From positions 1 through 42,334 of the forward strand of contig CAMZBB010000012.1 of assembly GCA_947304405.1 (NCBI GenBank): a stretch of 42,334 bases of DNA, written 5' to 3'. The notes under the pieces were generated by a model. That model searched no databases. It saw only the letters and a list, made by a program, of their open reading frames with translations, and was not told where the DNA came from. This stretch comes from an uncultured Clostridia bacterium. GTDB taxonomy: Bacteria > Bacillota > Clostridia > Saccharofermentanales > Saccharofermentanaceae. This document shows positions 8,873 through 17,932 of the stretch, piece by piece (position 1 is the first letter of the stretch; the number at the start of each line of letters is the position of its first letter). The position numbers and the translations under genes are program-made.

Positions 8873-8887
8873 CAACTTTAAAAGTTG
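8873..8887 (-). repeat. 7-bp perfect palindrome upstream of lipoprotein RBS
   Basis: CAACTTTTAAAGTTG has arms of seven bases around one central base. It lies in the 5' untranslated leader, immediately before the GGAGG site, so it could be an operator or a 5' stabilising hairpin. Confidence 0.5.
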
Positions 8888-8897
8888 TTCTAGAAAA

Positions 8898-8925
8898 AAT
8901 ATATAAAACATCTCTTAAAAGTCAA
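8898..8925 (-). promoter_or_regulatory. Promoter of the lipoprotein gene
   Basis: On the minus strand TTGACT (8920-8925) is followed after 16 bases by TATATT (8898-8903). It lies about 40 bases before the lipoprotein start and just past the ppk stop. Confidence 0.6.
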
Positions 8926-8945
8926 TCTGTAAACTGAATCAAAAC

Positions 8946-11369
8946 TCAATTCTTCGGGCTTTCAGCCGGAGTAAACTCGATATTGTCCTCGCTGACATGG
9001 CGTGCGGCGGCTGCTTCATCGGCCAGCTCGATCAGTCTTTGCTGTGAATCCAGCTTCGTCTTTCCCCTGAGATCAAGCTTGGAATAAGATCCGTCGGGGT
9101 TCATGAAGCTTGCCCTTATGGTGTCTGCCAGTTCTACTTCGAGCACCTCCATGACGCGGGCACGACAATCCTTGTCCTCGACAGGGAATAAGAGCTCGAC
9201 ACGTCTGTTAAGGTTTCTCGGCATCCAGTCGGCGGAAGCAAGGTAGAGATCCTCATGACCTTCGTTGTAGAAATAGAAGACTCTTGAATGCTCCAGGAAA
9301 CGTCCGGTAATCGATCGAACCGTAATGTTTTCTGACATTCCGGGTATTCCTGCCCTCAAGCAGCAGATACCTCTTACTATCAGATCGATCCTGACTCCCG
9401 CACAGGAAGCATCGTAGAGAGCCTTGATTATCACGCCATCGACCAGCGAATTTATCTTTGCCACGATCCTTGCAGGCAGGCCGTTCTTGGCATTTTCCGC
9501 CTCCTGCCTTATCTTCTGGATAAAGTAATCCTTCATCCACAAAGGAGCAGGTACAAGCCTGTTCCACACCTGCGGGATCGAGAAGCCGGAAAGCATGTTG
9601 AAGAACTGTGAAGCATCCTCTCCGAAGCTCTCCGAAGAAGTGAAAAGGCCTATGTCGGTATAGATCTTGGCCGTAATGTCGTTGTAGTTACCGGTAGCAA
9701 GGTGGAGATAACGCCTGATACCGTCTTCTTCCTTACGGACGACCAGAGTTATCTTACTGTGCGTCTTGAGGCCTACGAGTCCGTAGATTACGTGACAGCC
9801 TGCATTTTCAAGCATCTTCGCCCAGTTGATGTTGTTCTCCTCATCGAAACGCGCTTTAAGTTCAACCAGTACCATTACCTGTTTTCCGCACTGGGCCGCC
9901 TCAAGGAGCGATGCGATGATCGGAGACTTGTCAGATACACGGTACAACGTCTGCTTGATGGCAAGCACGTTAGGATCCCTGGCGGCCTGTTTTACAAATT
10001 CCAGGACCGGTTCAAAACTCTCGTAAGGATGATGTACGATACGGTCTTTCTCCCTGATCTGCGCGAAGATATCGAGTTCACTGACCGGGCCGTCAAAAGA
10101 TGCCGGTTCCGCAGGCTCATGCGCCGGATAGCAGAGTCCGGGATACTTTGCCTTGCAAGCCGAAGCGAGCTTTGACAGGAATGTAAGATCTATAGGGCCG
10201 TTTACGCTGAAGATGTCCTTCTTGGCAACTCCCAATTCCTTTATCAGGTATTTGAGGAGCTCCGGGTCCATGTCATCCTGGATCTCAAGCCTGATGATCT
10301 CGCCGAATCTTCTCCTTCTCACCTGCTCCTCGATCTCTTTCAACAGATCTTCAGCCTCGTCCTCGTCGATATCAAGGTCGGCATTTCTCATTACCCTGTA
10401 GAAGCCCGCAGCTATTACCTTCTGGCCGTCAAACAGTTCATTGACGTTAGCCATTATTATCTGTTCTATCGGCACAAAGATGTCTCCGTCACCGGACGAT
10501 ATCTGGTAAAGCCTTTTTACGACCGTCGGTATCTGAACGGTGGCATACATATGCTTTTCGTGTTCTTCCTTCTCTGAAGAGGCCTTCTTCTTTGAATTCT
10601 TTATGCCGTCTTCGGCCTTATCCTGAAGACTGACGCGCTTAGGATCATTCTCGAGCATGACGCACATGTTGAGCATGCGGTTGTAAATGAGCGGGAAAGG
10701 TCTCGAAGAGTCCACCGCCATCGGCGTAAGTACCGGATAGAGAACGTTCCTGAAATAAGAATCCGCTATCTGCTGCTCCGATCTGCCAAGCTCGTTGTAA
10801 TCCTTAAGATATATCTTCTCCTGTGCCAGCGCGGGAACAAGTGATCGACCGTATGTCGAATACATGAGTGACATGAGCTTTCTTGTCTTCTCGTCAATGC
10901 GCTCGAGCTGCTCGCTTACGGTAAAACCTGCGATATCCTTCTCGGTAAACTCGATACTCTGCATGTCGCGAAGGGAAGCGACACGTACGATATAGAACTC
11001 ATCAAGATTGGAGGCCGTTATCGAAAGGAAGTTAAGCCTCTCGAGAAGCGGATTCTTGGTGTCCCTGGCCTCATGGAGGATGCGTTCGTCAAATTCGATC
11101 CACGAAAGCTCGCGGTTGAAGTATTTTGCATTGCCGCTGAGAAAAGAGGCATACTTCTCGGACTTGTAGTCCTTGGTCTTCTCGGTGACCGCCGACGGCT
11201 TTTTAGCCGCCACCTTCGGCTTGGGTGCTTCCGTCTTTTTCAAAGCGACCTTGACCGTTGCAGCCTTCTTCACTGCCGGTTTCTTTGCGGCACCTTTTTT
11301 GGCAACCGCCTTCTTAGCTGTTGTCTTTTTTGCAGTAACCTTCTTTGCCGGTGTCTTTCTGACTGCCAT
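8946..11369 (-). CDS. ppk: Polyphosphate kinase 1 with histone-H1-like N-terminal tail
   Basis: PPK1 makes inorganic polyphosphate reversibly from ATP. The phosphorylated His is expected at His537 in GLKTHSK, with the second conserved His556 in LHLATGNYN. The N-domain motif ELSWIEFDERIL is at 87-98 and NLDEFYIVRV at 121-130. At 807 residues it is about 100 longer than typical PPK1. The extra length is residues 1-66, made of AKK repeats with Ala, Pro and Thr, resembling the C-terminal tail of histone H1, plus a Lys/Glu-rich insertion near 250-272. The start codon overlaps the ppx stop as TGATG, so translation is probably coupled. Confidence 0.93.
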   Translation of the reverse strand: MAVRKTPAKKVTAKKTTAKKAVAKKGAAKKPAVKKAATVKVALKKTEAPKPKVAAKKPSAVTEKTKDYKSEKYASFLSGNAKYFNRELSWIEFDERILHEARDTKNPLLERLNFLSITASNLDEFYIVRVASLRDMQSIEFTEKDIAGFTVSEQLERIDEKTRKLMSLMYSTYGRSLVPALAQEKIYLKDYNELGRSEQQIADSYFRNVLYPVLTPMAVDSSRPFPLIYNRMLNMCVMLENDPKRVSLQDKAEDGIKNSKKKASSEKEEHEKHMYATVQIPTVVKRLYQISSGDGDIFVPIEQIIMANVNELFDGQKVIAAGFYRVMRNADLDIDEDEAEDLLKEIEEQVRRRRFGEIIRLEIQDDMDPELLKYLIKELGVAKKDIFSVNGPIDLTFLSKLASACKAKYPGLCYPAHEPAEPASFDGPVSELDIFAQIREKDRIVHHPYESFEPVLEFVKQAARDPNVLAIKQTLYRVSDKSPIIASLLEAAQCGKQVMVLVELKARFDEENNINWAKMLENAGCHVIYGLVGLKTHSKITLVVRKEEDGIRRYLHLATGNYNDITAKIYTDIGLFTSSESFGEDASQFFNMLSGFSIPQVWNRLVPAPLWMKDYFIQKIRQEAENAKNGLPARIVAKINSLVDGVIIKALYDASCAGVRIDLIVRGICCLRAGIPGMSENITVRSITGRFLEHSRVFYFYNEGHEDLYLASADWMPRNLNRRVELLFPVEDKDCRARVMEVLEVELADTIRASFMNPDGSYSKLDLRGKTKLDSQQRLIELADEAAAARHVSEDNIEFTPAESPKN

Positions 11370-12910
11370 CAGACTTCCCTCCTCCTTGCCTTAAGCACGG
11401 GCTTGATGCCCATAACGTCTTCAAACATCTTTCCGCGGTTCTCGAAAGCCCAAAGCTCGAAAGACATGTCATCCGGAGATTCGCATACCGTGACGAACTT
11501 GTTCTCCTTAACGGAGCAAGTGACTTTCTTCGCCTTCTCCTTGTGTGAAGCATCACACGCGTCAGCGATCTTCAGGATCGAAGTAAGCTTCGAGACGACG
11601 ACCTTCTGGTTGGGCGTCAGTAATGAGTAATAGTAACTGTCGTAAGGATTGTTTCTCGTATAGAGCCTTACGATCATGGAGACCATGTTGAGTTCATCGT
11701 GATCGAGACCCATCAGGTTCGAATACTGGATCACCGAATAGGCAGCATCGCTGTGATTCCTTGCATGCACGAACTTGCCTACCTCGTGCAGTATTACGGC
11801 CACCTGGAGCAAAAGGCGGTCCCTTCCTCCAAGTCCGCTCACGTTCTTAAGCTCGTCAAACATCATGAGCGCGGTCTTTTCGACAAACTCGATGTGCTTC
11901 TTATGCGATCTGTATCTCTTGGCTATCTGCCTTGCTGCCGAGATCAGATACCTTTCCGGCGCAAAAGGCGCCTTCAGGCCCAACTCCGTGTAACAGTAGT
12001 AATAAACGATACCGTCAGATAAGGATGCGTGCGGCATATAGATGGAATCGACTCCGGTATATTCGAGCATATTCTTGACGATAAGTGCTGTCGGAAGAAG
12101 GAGCGGAGCGATCATAGAAGGGACCTTATCTTTGACCGTAAGGTCCGAAGGGCGCGTTTTGAGAAGATACTCATATACCTTAAGGAACTCTTCGCGCGTA
12201 AGTATGCACGATCCCATCGAATCATGTCCGGAAAGCCTCTTTATAAAGCCCATCTCTCCCGAAAAAGCGATGAGATTGCTGTATGTTATCCCCTTTGGCT
12301 CGACGGCGTGATAATCGTCCAAGTCCTGGGCGATGAATTCCTCAATGACTTCCTCATAGTGAGTGGTCCTGCTCTGAAGATCGGAAAGCATTCCCGAGAT
12401 CCTCAAAGAGCCCAGCACCATGTTCTGGCTGAAAACGAATTCCGCCTTGTCATAGACCGATGCCTGCAAAGAACCCGAACCGATATCAAGGATCATGGTT
12501 CCGTTCTCGATCATCTTACCGAAATCCGGATAAAGAGCCTGAACCGCTATGGTCTGGTAATACCGTTCCATGGAATTATCCAGTACCTTTATCTTGAATC
12601 CTGTCCTGGTCCTGATCTTCTCAATGACGATATCTGCATTTGTGGCATCCCTGAAAGCCGACGTAGCGACGCAGAACACGCGTACAACTCCGTATTCACG
12701 GCATTTCTCGTCAAACATCTTAAGGCATTTGCAAAGTTCATCAACCTGTTCAGGCTGAATTGTGCCGGATCTGTAGCTCCTGGAACCCAGCCCTGTGAAT
12801 TTGCGGACGGCTTCGATCTCCTTGGGCTTGCCCTTTGTGTTTACTTCGAAGATCTTGATCCTTGCCGTGAGTGAACCTATGTCTATAACGGCTATCAGCT
12901 TCTTTGCCAT
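11369..12910 (-). CDS. ppx: Ppx/GppA-family exopolyphosphatase-like protein with HD domain
   Basis: The family hydrolyses terminal phosphates of polyphosphate or pppGpp. The N-terminal actin-like ATPase fold is visible: IDIGSLTARIKIF (9-21), ATSAFRDATNAD (82-93) and LDIGSGSLQASV (141-152). The putative catalytic Glu is Glu115. The phosphate loop departs from the usual GGGSTE: it reads GSGSLQ (144-149), with Gln for Glu. The C-terminal HD-like region includes ILHEVGK (373-379) and His386 in NHSDAAY. The 513-residue length and location before ppk support a role in polyphosphate turnover. The gene begins 34 bases after leuB. The exact substrate is not certain. Confidence 0.82.
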   Translation of the reverse strand: MAKKLIAVIDIGSLTARIKIFEVNTKGKPKEIEAVRKFTGLGSRSYRSGTIQPEQVDELCKCLKMFDEKCREYGVVRVFCVATSAFRDATNADIVIEKIRTRTGFKIKVLDNSMERYYQTIAVQALYPDFGKMIENGTMILDIGSGSLQASVYDKAEFVFSQNMVLGSLRISGMLSDLQSRTTHYEEVIEEFIAQDLDDYHAVEPKGITYSNLIAFSGEMGFIKRLSGHDSMGSCILTREEFLKVYEYLLKTRPSDLTVKDKVPSMIAPLLLPTALIVKNMLEYTGVDSIYMPHASLSDGIVYYYCYTELGLKAPFAPERYLISAARQIAKRYRSHKKHIEFVEKTALMMFDELKNVSGLGGRDRLLLQVAVILHEVGKFVHARNHSDAAYSVIQYSNLMGLDHDELNMVSMIVRLYTRNNPYDSYYYSLLTPNQKVVVSKLTSILKIADACDASHKEKAKKVTCSVKENKFVTVCESPDDMSFELWAFENRGKMFEDVMGIKPVLKARRREV

Positions 12911-12944
12911 TCTCAGATTCTCCCTTTTCTAAGTAAATGATCTG

Positions 12945-14063
12945 TTATTCGAGATTACCGATTATCCTGTCAGTCATTTCCACGGTGCTGACAAGAGTTA
13001 TCTTCTTAGCCTCTTCCTCATCGCCGTAGAGTGCGATGTCAGGCGTTCTCGCTCCCTGGGCAAGCGTTTTCCTTACCGCTGCCGTTATGGCGTCTGACGC
13101 GTCTTTCTCGCCCAAATGGAGCTTGAGCATAAGGCCGACCGACAGTATGGATGCGATGGGATTTGCCTTGTTCTGGCCTGCGATATCAGGCGCAGAGCCG
13201 TGGATCGGCTCGAAAAGGCCCGGCATGCCGGGATTGCCCATCGAAGCCGACGGGAGCATTCCTACGGAACCTGTGATCTGGCCTGCAAGATCTGACAGGA
13301 TGTCGCCGAACATGTTTGACGTGACTATGACGTCAAACGTCGAAGGCCTTGCCACAAGCTGCATCGAGCAGTTGTCGACATAAAGGAATTCAAGTTCAAC
13401 GTCGCTAAATTCTTCTGAGATCTCTCTTGCGAGACTGCGCCACATCCTGCTCGTCACCAGTACGTTTGCTTTGTCGACAACCGTAAGCTTTTTGCCTCTT
13501 ATGCGGGCAAATTCAAAACCGCGTCTCAATATCCTCGATATCTCGGCCTCGGAATAGGATTCGGTATCGAAAGCCACATTCCCCTTGCGTGTTCCGTCGA
13601 AAAGCTTCTCAGAGCTCTTGTAAGAACCCTGCTTGCCGAAATATATGCCTCCGGTAAGTTCCCTGACTATGAGAAGGTCAATGTTTCCGGGCTTTTTCAA
13701 AGGGGAAACGTCGCCCAATTCCTTATAGAGAATGGCAGGCCTTAAGTTAGCATAAAGGTGCATTCCCTGTCGAAGCCCCAGGATAGCCTGTTCAGGCCTT
13801 CTTTCGGCTTCGATCATATCCCATCTGGGGCCTCCGACGGCACCGAGCAATACAGCATCGGAATCTTGGGCAGCCTGCAGCGTCTCGCCGGGAAGCGGTA
13901 CGCCGTAAGCGTCGATAGCGCTTCCGCCGGCTTTGTATTCGGTGATCTTCGGTTCAAAGCCGTATTTTTGCGATACCGCTTCAAGAACTCTTACCGCGCA
14001 GCCGTTAACCTCGGGGCCTATGCCGTCGCCGGGTATCGAAACGATGTTGTAAGATCTGCCCAT
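12945..14063 (-). CDS. leuB: 3-isopropylmalate dehydrogenase
   Basis: LeuB oxidises and decarboxylates 3-isopropylmalate, the third leucine-specific step, using NAD. The N-terminal IPGDGIGPEV and the substrate motif RRPEQAILGLRQGMHLYANLR-type segment near 86 are present, as is the Mg-binding region DILSDLAGQITGS near 253-265 and HGSAPDIAGQNKANP near 288. Length 372 is normal. AGGAGGACAGC precedes the ATG. It follows leuD by 17 bases. Confidence 0.94.
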   Translation of the reverse strand: MGRSYNIVSIPGDGIGPEVNGCAVRVLEAVSQKYGFEPKITEYKAGGSAIDAYGVPLPGETLQAAQDSDAVLLGAVGGPRWDMIEAERRPEQAILGLRQGMHLYANLRPAILYKELGDVSPLKKPGNIDLLIVRELTGGIYFGKQGSYKSSEKLFDGTRKGNVAFDTESYSEAEISRILRRGFEFARIRGKKLTVVDKANVLVTSRMWRSLAREISEEFSDVELEFLYVDNCSMQLVARPSTFDVIVTSNMFGDILSDLAGQITGSVGMLPSASMGNPGMPGLFEPIHGSAPDIAGQNKANPIASILSVGLMLKLHLGEKDASDAITAAVRKTLAQGARTPDIALYGDEEEAKKITLVSTVEMTDRIIGNLE

Positions 14064-14080
14064 GCTGTCCTCCTTCTCCC

Positions 14081-14575
14081 TTAAATGCCTGACTGATTCT
14101 TTGTGTATTCCACAAGTCCGCCGCTTCTAATGATCCCGTTAACGAAATCAGGGAACGGTTTTGACTGATATTTCTCGTTTTTCGTGACGTTTTCTATTAT
14201 CCCGGTGTCAAAATCAGCTTTGATGACATCGCCCTGTGATATCGATGATGCCGCCTCGGGGCATTCAAGGATGGCTAGTCCGACATTGATGCAGTTGCGG
14301 AAGAATATCCTCGCGAAACTCTCTGCGATAACGAGCGATATGCCGCTGGCCTTTATCGCTACCGGCGCATGTTCTCTTGAAGAACCGCACCCGAAATTCT
14401 TTCCTGCGACCATGATGTCGCCCTGTGAGACGCTTCCTGCAAAATCCTTGTCGATGTCTTCCATGCAGTGTTGTCTCAAATGCTCGGGATCGCTTGAATT
14501 CAGATATCTTGCGGGAATGATGACATCGGTATCAACGTTATCTCCGTATTTGAATGCTTTACCGGTTACGATCAT
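14081..14575 (-). CDS. leuD: 3-isopropylmalate dehydratase small subunit
   Basis: This is the small subunit of isopropylmalate isomerase, which works with LeuC to move the hydroxyl group of 2-isopropylmalate. The 164-residue length is the stand-alone LeuD type. Motifs include [14 protein letters not shown] (13-26) and [11 protein letters not shown] (61-71), the active-site region. It is 12 bases after leuC. GGAGGTG lies upstream. Confidence 0.93.
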   Translation of the reverse strand: MIVTGKAFKYGDNVDTDVIIPARYLNSSDPEHLRQHCMEDIDKDFAGSVSQGDIMVAGKNFGCGSSREHAPVAIKASGISLVIAESFARIFFRNCINVGLAILECPEAASSISQGDVIKADFDTGIIENVTKNEKYQSKPFPDFVNGIIRSGGLVEYTKNQSGI

Positions 14576-14587
14576 CTTACACCTCCG

Positions 14588-15868
14588 TCAAAGCTCATCA
14601 GGTGTTCCGACACGTCCCAGCACGGCTGATGCGGCCGCAACGGGAACTCCGCTCAAGATCACTTCGGAACCGGTGTCGCCCATCCGGCCGACGAAATTCC
14701 TGTTGGTCGTCGAGACACACCTCTCGCCTTTCGCAAGAACGCCCATATGGCCTCCCAGGCAGGGTCCGCAGGTCGGAGTGGATATAACGCATCCGGCATC
14801 GTCAAAGATCTTCAGCCATCCGGCTTCAAGCGCATATCTGTAAATCTTCTGCGAGCCGGGGATTATGATGCACCTTACGTCCTCATGAACTTTCAGACCT
14901 TTGAAGATCTCCGCCGCCGCACCGATATCTTCCAATCTTCCGTTGGTGCATGAACCAATAACGACCTGATCTATCTTAATATCCCTGCATTCTTCCGCTT
15001 TTCTTGTGTTGGACGGAATGCTCGGCAGCGCAACGGTGAGCGGGATATCGCCAAGATCTATCTCGATCGTCTGAACGTATTCGGCGTCTTCATCAGCCGT
15101 ATAGATCTTGTAATCACTTGTGGCAAACCGTTTGGGATTCGTCCTCGAGATGTATTTGAGCGTATATTCGTCTACCGGGAAAACAGCGTTTTTCGCTCCG
15201 CACTCGATCGCCATGTTGCAGACGGTCAGTCTTCCCGCCATGGACAGGCTCTTTAAGCCTTCGCCTTCAAATTCCAGAGATCTGTACAGAGCACCGTCAA
15301 CACCGATCATGCCGATGATGTGAAGGATAAGATCTTTTCCGGTCACGAATTTATTAAATGTTCCTTTGAGGATGACTTTGATGGCTTCAGGCACGCGGAA
15401 CCAGGTAATGCCCCTTGCCATGGCGCATGCGAGATCAGTCGAACCGACGCCTGTCGAGAAAGCGCCCAGAGCGCCATATGTACAGGTATGGGAATCAGCA
15501 CCTATCACCATGTCACCCGGAAGGACTATGCCGTTGTCCGGAAGGATCACGTGCTCGATCCCCATCTCACGGCGTCCGAGCTCGTAGAAATGCTTTATCT
15601 CCTGCTCACGCGCAAAACATCTCATCGTCTTGCAGAGTTCAGCAGACTTTATATCCTTGTTCGGCGTAAAATGATCCTGGATCAGGCATACCCTGTCCTT
15701 ATCGAAAACCTTGCCGGTACCGAGCTGCTTTAAGATCTTTATGGCAGGAGGCGTTGTAACGTCATTGCCCAATACGTAATCGAGTTTTGCTTCGATAAGA
15801 TCTCCGGCCTTAACTTCAGGCACCCCTGCATGATCCGCCAGGATCTTCTGCGTAATCGTCATGCCCAT
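14588..15868 (-). CDS. leuC: 3-isopropylmalate dehydratase large subunit
   Basis: This aconitase-superfamily subunit binds the [4Fe-4S] cluster of isopropylmalate isomerase. Cluster ligands are Cys307 (GSCTNGR) and Cys367 and Cys370 (TCGPCLGG). The substrate region includes [20 protein letters not shown] near 123-142. At 426 residues it is the shorter LeuC form common in clostridia and archaea. GAGG precedes the ATG by eight bases. It begins the leuC-leuD-leuB-ppx-ppk run. No T-box or leader peptide is visible, so the basis of leucine control is not evident. Confidence 0.94.
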   Translation of the reverse strand: MGMTITQKILADHAGVPEVKAGDLIEAKLDYVLGNDVTTPPAIKILKQLGTGKVFDKDRVCLIQDHFTPNKDIKSAELCKTMRCFAREQEIKHFYELGRREMGIEHVILPDNGIVLPGDMVIGADSHTCTYGALGAFSTGVGSTDLACAMARGITWFRVPEAIKVILKGTFNKFVTGKDLILHIIGMIGVDGALYRSLEFEGEGLKSLSMAGRLTVCNMAIECGAKNAVFPVDEYTLKYISRTNPKRFATSDYKIYTADEDAEYVQTIEIDLGDIPLTVALPSIPSNTRKAEECRDIKIDQVVIGSCTNGRLEDIGAAAEIFKGLKVHEDVRCIIIPGSQKIYRYALEAGWLKIFDDAGCVISTPTCGPCLGGHMGVLAKGERCVSTTNRNFVGRMGDTGSEVILSGVPVAAASAVLGRVGTPDEL

Positions 15869-15900
15869 ATGAAGTACCTCGTTTTGAAATGATATCTAAA

Positions 15901-15942
15901 ATTTTACAACATTATTTTATTATCTTAAAGATTAAGATTGAA
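15901..15942 (-). promoter_or_regulatory. Possible promoter(s) of leuC
   Basis: Two overlapping candidates are visible on the minus strand: TTCAAT-17-TAAAAT (15937-15942 and 15914-15919) and TTTAAG-17-TAAAAT (15924-15929 and 15901-15906). Both have good spacing but poor -35 boxes, so the call is weak. Confidence 0.35.
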
Positions 15943-15944
15943 TA

Positions 15945-17840
15945 TCATTCCTCACCCAGTTCGAAATACTCCTCATAAAGTGAATTCAGTTTAGCGGAGA
16001 TCTCTGCATAACGCTTGTAATCGCTCTCACCTGCATCCGTACCGAATCTCGATTCAATCTCCTTCTGTTCTTCCTCAAGAGCGCGGGTTTCTTTCTCGAT
16101 ATCGGAAAGACGCTGACGGCGTTTGGCCGAAGCTTTTCTGTCTTCGTTTCTCTTTTTCTGCGGTTTGATCTCGGTCTTTACCTGTTCTTCAGAAGGTTTG
16201 GCAGAAGATCTTACCGATCTTCTGTAATACTCGTATTTCTCAAATTCAGAAGCGCTGCCGTTTGCGAAACCGAGTATTACGTCAGCGCATTTATCGATGA
16301 AAAACCTGTCGTGCGACACGCAGATAACGGCTCCGTCATATGCCTTGATCGCATCTTCAAGGATCTCTCTGGAATTGATGTCCAAATGGTTTGTAGGCTC
16401 GTCAAGGAAAAGGATGTCAGGACGCTCTCTTAACAGGCAGCAAAGATAAAGTCTCGATCTCTCGCCGCCTGAGAGGTCCCTAATCACTTTATATGCATCA
16501 TCGCCTCTGAAGCCGAATCTTGCGAGAAGAGATCTCGCTTCAGTCGTCTTTATCCCTTCACTTCTTTCAACGAGCTCATCAAAGCAAGTCATATTCTCAT
16601 CATCGAAAGGCACGAACTGACCCATGAATCCACAGCTCGTTCCCGTAGCGATCAGGACTTTACCGGATGTACCGAATGTCTTTCCCGCAAGCATCATGAG
16701 AAGCGTCGTTTTGCCGCATCCGTTCGGTCCGCATAAAAACAGCTTCTCATCCGCTTTTAATTCAAAACCTATGTCAGAGAACAGATCCGTATCGCAGTCA
16801 TCGAATCTCTTTGATACGTCATTAACCTGAAGAAGGATCTTGTCAGATCTGCCGGAACGTTCTACGGGAACTGCCGCAAAACTCATTTTCGCATATTGCG
16901 CAGGAAGCTTGGCGCGCTCTCTTTCAAGGATATCGGCAAGCTTATCTGCCATCTTCTCGCGCTGATGATATCCGGAAATGTTTCTGTGCGAGAGCATTGT
17001 CTGCTTTACGTCAAGCTGATGCGCAAGCTCCGCTTCAAGATTTTCTATGACCGAAGTCTGAGTCTTGAGGAATTCTTCTTTCTGAATAACATAGTCAGAA
17101 TAATTGCCTCTGTATTCCGTGATATGTCCGCCGTCAAGTTCTATCACACGGTTCGCAACTGAATCGATGAAATGTCTGTCATGCGTAATGACGAACACGG
17201 CACCGCCGTACGAAGATAAAAATCCTTCAAGCCACTCGACAGCTTCCATATCAAGATGATTCGTAGGCTCGTCAAGCATAAGGATATCAGGACGCTCAAC
17301 GATAAGTCTTGCGAGACACACACGCATCTTCTCTCCTCCTGACAGAGAAGAAAAATCCGTTCTCGAGCTGTCAACCGCGTTGCCGAGACCCAGACCGCGA
17401 AGAGCATCGTTTAGTCTGTATTCGTAATCATATCCGCCTGCAGCCTCATATTGTGCTCTGCAGTCGGAATATTCATCCATCTTCTCTTTGAGCAGATCAG
17501 AATCCGGATCTTTTGAAGAATGATCCGATATCTCTTTCTCGAGTGAAGCAATCTTTCTGTCAAGCTCAACAAGTGCGGAAGGCTTAAGCGTGGCCGAAGA
17601 CAGATCCTGTTCTTCGATCCTTTGCGAAAGATACCCTGCAATGGTATTTCCGTGAAACAATATCTCGCCTTCATCAGGAGGTAAGATCCCTCTGATGATC
17701 TTGAACAGCGTTGATTTGCCTGCACCGTTGTCACCGATGAAAGCGATCTTATCTCCTTTGTTCACGCGAAAAGACACGTCACTTAACACGCGCCGTTCGC
17801 CATAACTTTTGGAAATATTCTGTACAGATAATAAAGGCAT
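15945..17840 (-). CDS. ABC-F family ATPase
   Basis: The protein (631 residues from the ATG at 17840) has two ABC domains and no membrane helices. It has Walker A GDNGAGKST and GPNGCGKTT, signatures LSGGEKMR and LSGGERSR, and Walker B LMLDEPTNHLD and LFLDEPTNHLD. The linker and the C-terminal coiled coil, rich in Glu/Lys, are typical. ABC-F proteins act on the ribosome: translation quality control or antibiotic protection; which of these is not determinable here. An in-frame TTG at 17879 lies in the U-tract of the preceding terminator, so it is rejected. The chosen ATG has no clear Shine-Dalgarno site, and TATATC lies only nine bases upstream, suggesting a nearly leaderless mRNA. Confidence 0.85.
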   Translation of the reverse strand: MPLLSVQNISKSYGERRVLSDVSFRVNKGDKIAFIGDNGAGKSTLFKIIRGILPPDEGEILFHGNTIAGYLSQRIEEQDLSSATLKPSALVELDRKIASLEKEISDHSSKDPDSDLLKEKMDEYSDCRAQYEAAGGYDYEYRLNDALRGLGLGNAVDSSRTDFSSLSGGEKMRVCLARLIVERPDILMLDEPTNHLDMEAVEWLEGFLSSYGGAVFVITHDRHFIDSVANRVIELDGGHITEYRGNYSDYVIQKEEFLKTQTSVIENLEAELAHQLDVKQTMLSHRNISGYHQREKMADKLADILERERAKLPAQYAKMSFAAVPVERSGRSDKILLQVNDVSKRFDDCDTDLFSDIGFELKADEKLFLCGPNGCGKTTLLMMLAGKTFGTSGKVLIATGTSCGFMGQFVPFDDENMTCFDELVERSEGIKTTEARSLLARFGFRGDDAYKVIRDLSGGERSRLYLCCLLRERPDILFLDEPTNHLDINSREILEDAIKAYDGAVICVSHDRFFIDKCADVILGFANGSASEFEKYEYYRRSVRSSAKPSEEQVKTEIKPQKKRNEDRKASAKRRQRLSDIEKETRALEEEQKEIESRFGTDAGESDYKRYAEISAKLNSLYEEYFELGEE

Positions 17841-17877
17841 GAACAAAAGATATACATTATCGAAGAAAAATGCAAAC

Positions 17878-17906
17878 AAAAAAAACTCCCGGAACTTGTC
17901 CGGGAG
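17878..17906 (-). terminator. Terminator of H1-like gene
   Basis: On the minus strand CTCCCGGA-CAAGT-TCCGGGAG forms an 8-bp stem (17886-17906) followed by eight T. It is a canonical intrinsic terminator for the H1-like gene just upstream. Confidence 0.9.
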
Positions 17907-17932
17907 TGTCTGATCAGAAATTGATCTTAAGA

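Noticed and set aside
12029..12874. Long plus-strand reading frame opposite ppx
   Set aside because: It mirrors a well supported gene on the other strand, has no recognisable domain and no good ribosome site.
17841..17879. TTG start extending the ABC-F protein
   Set aside because: It lies in the terminator U-tract; the ATG at 17840 gives the normal family start MPLLSVQN.
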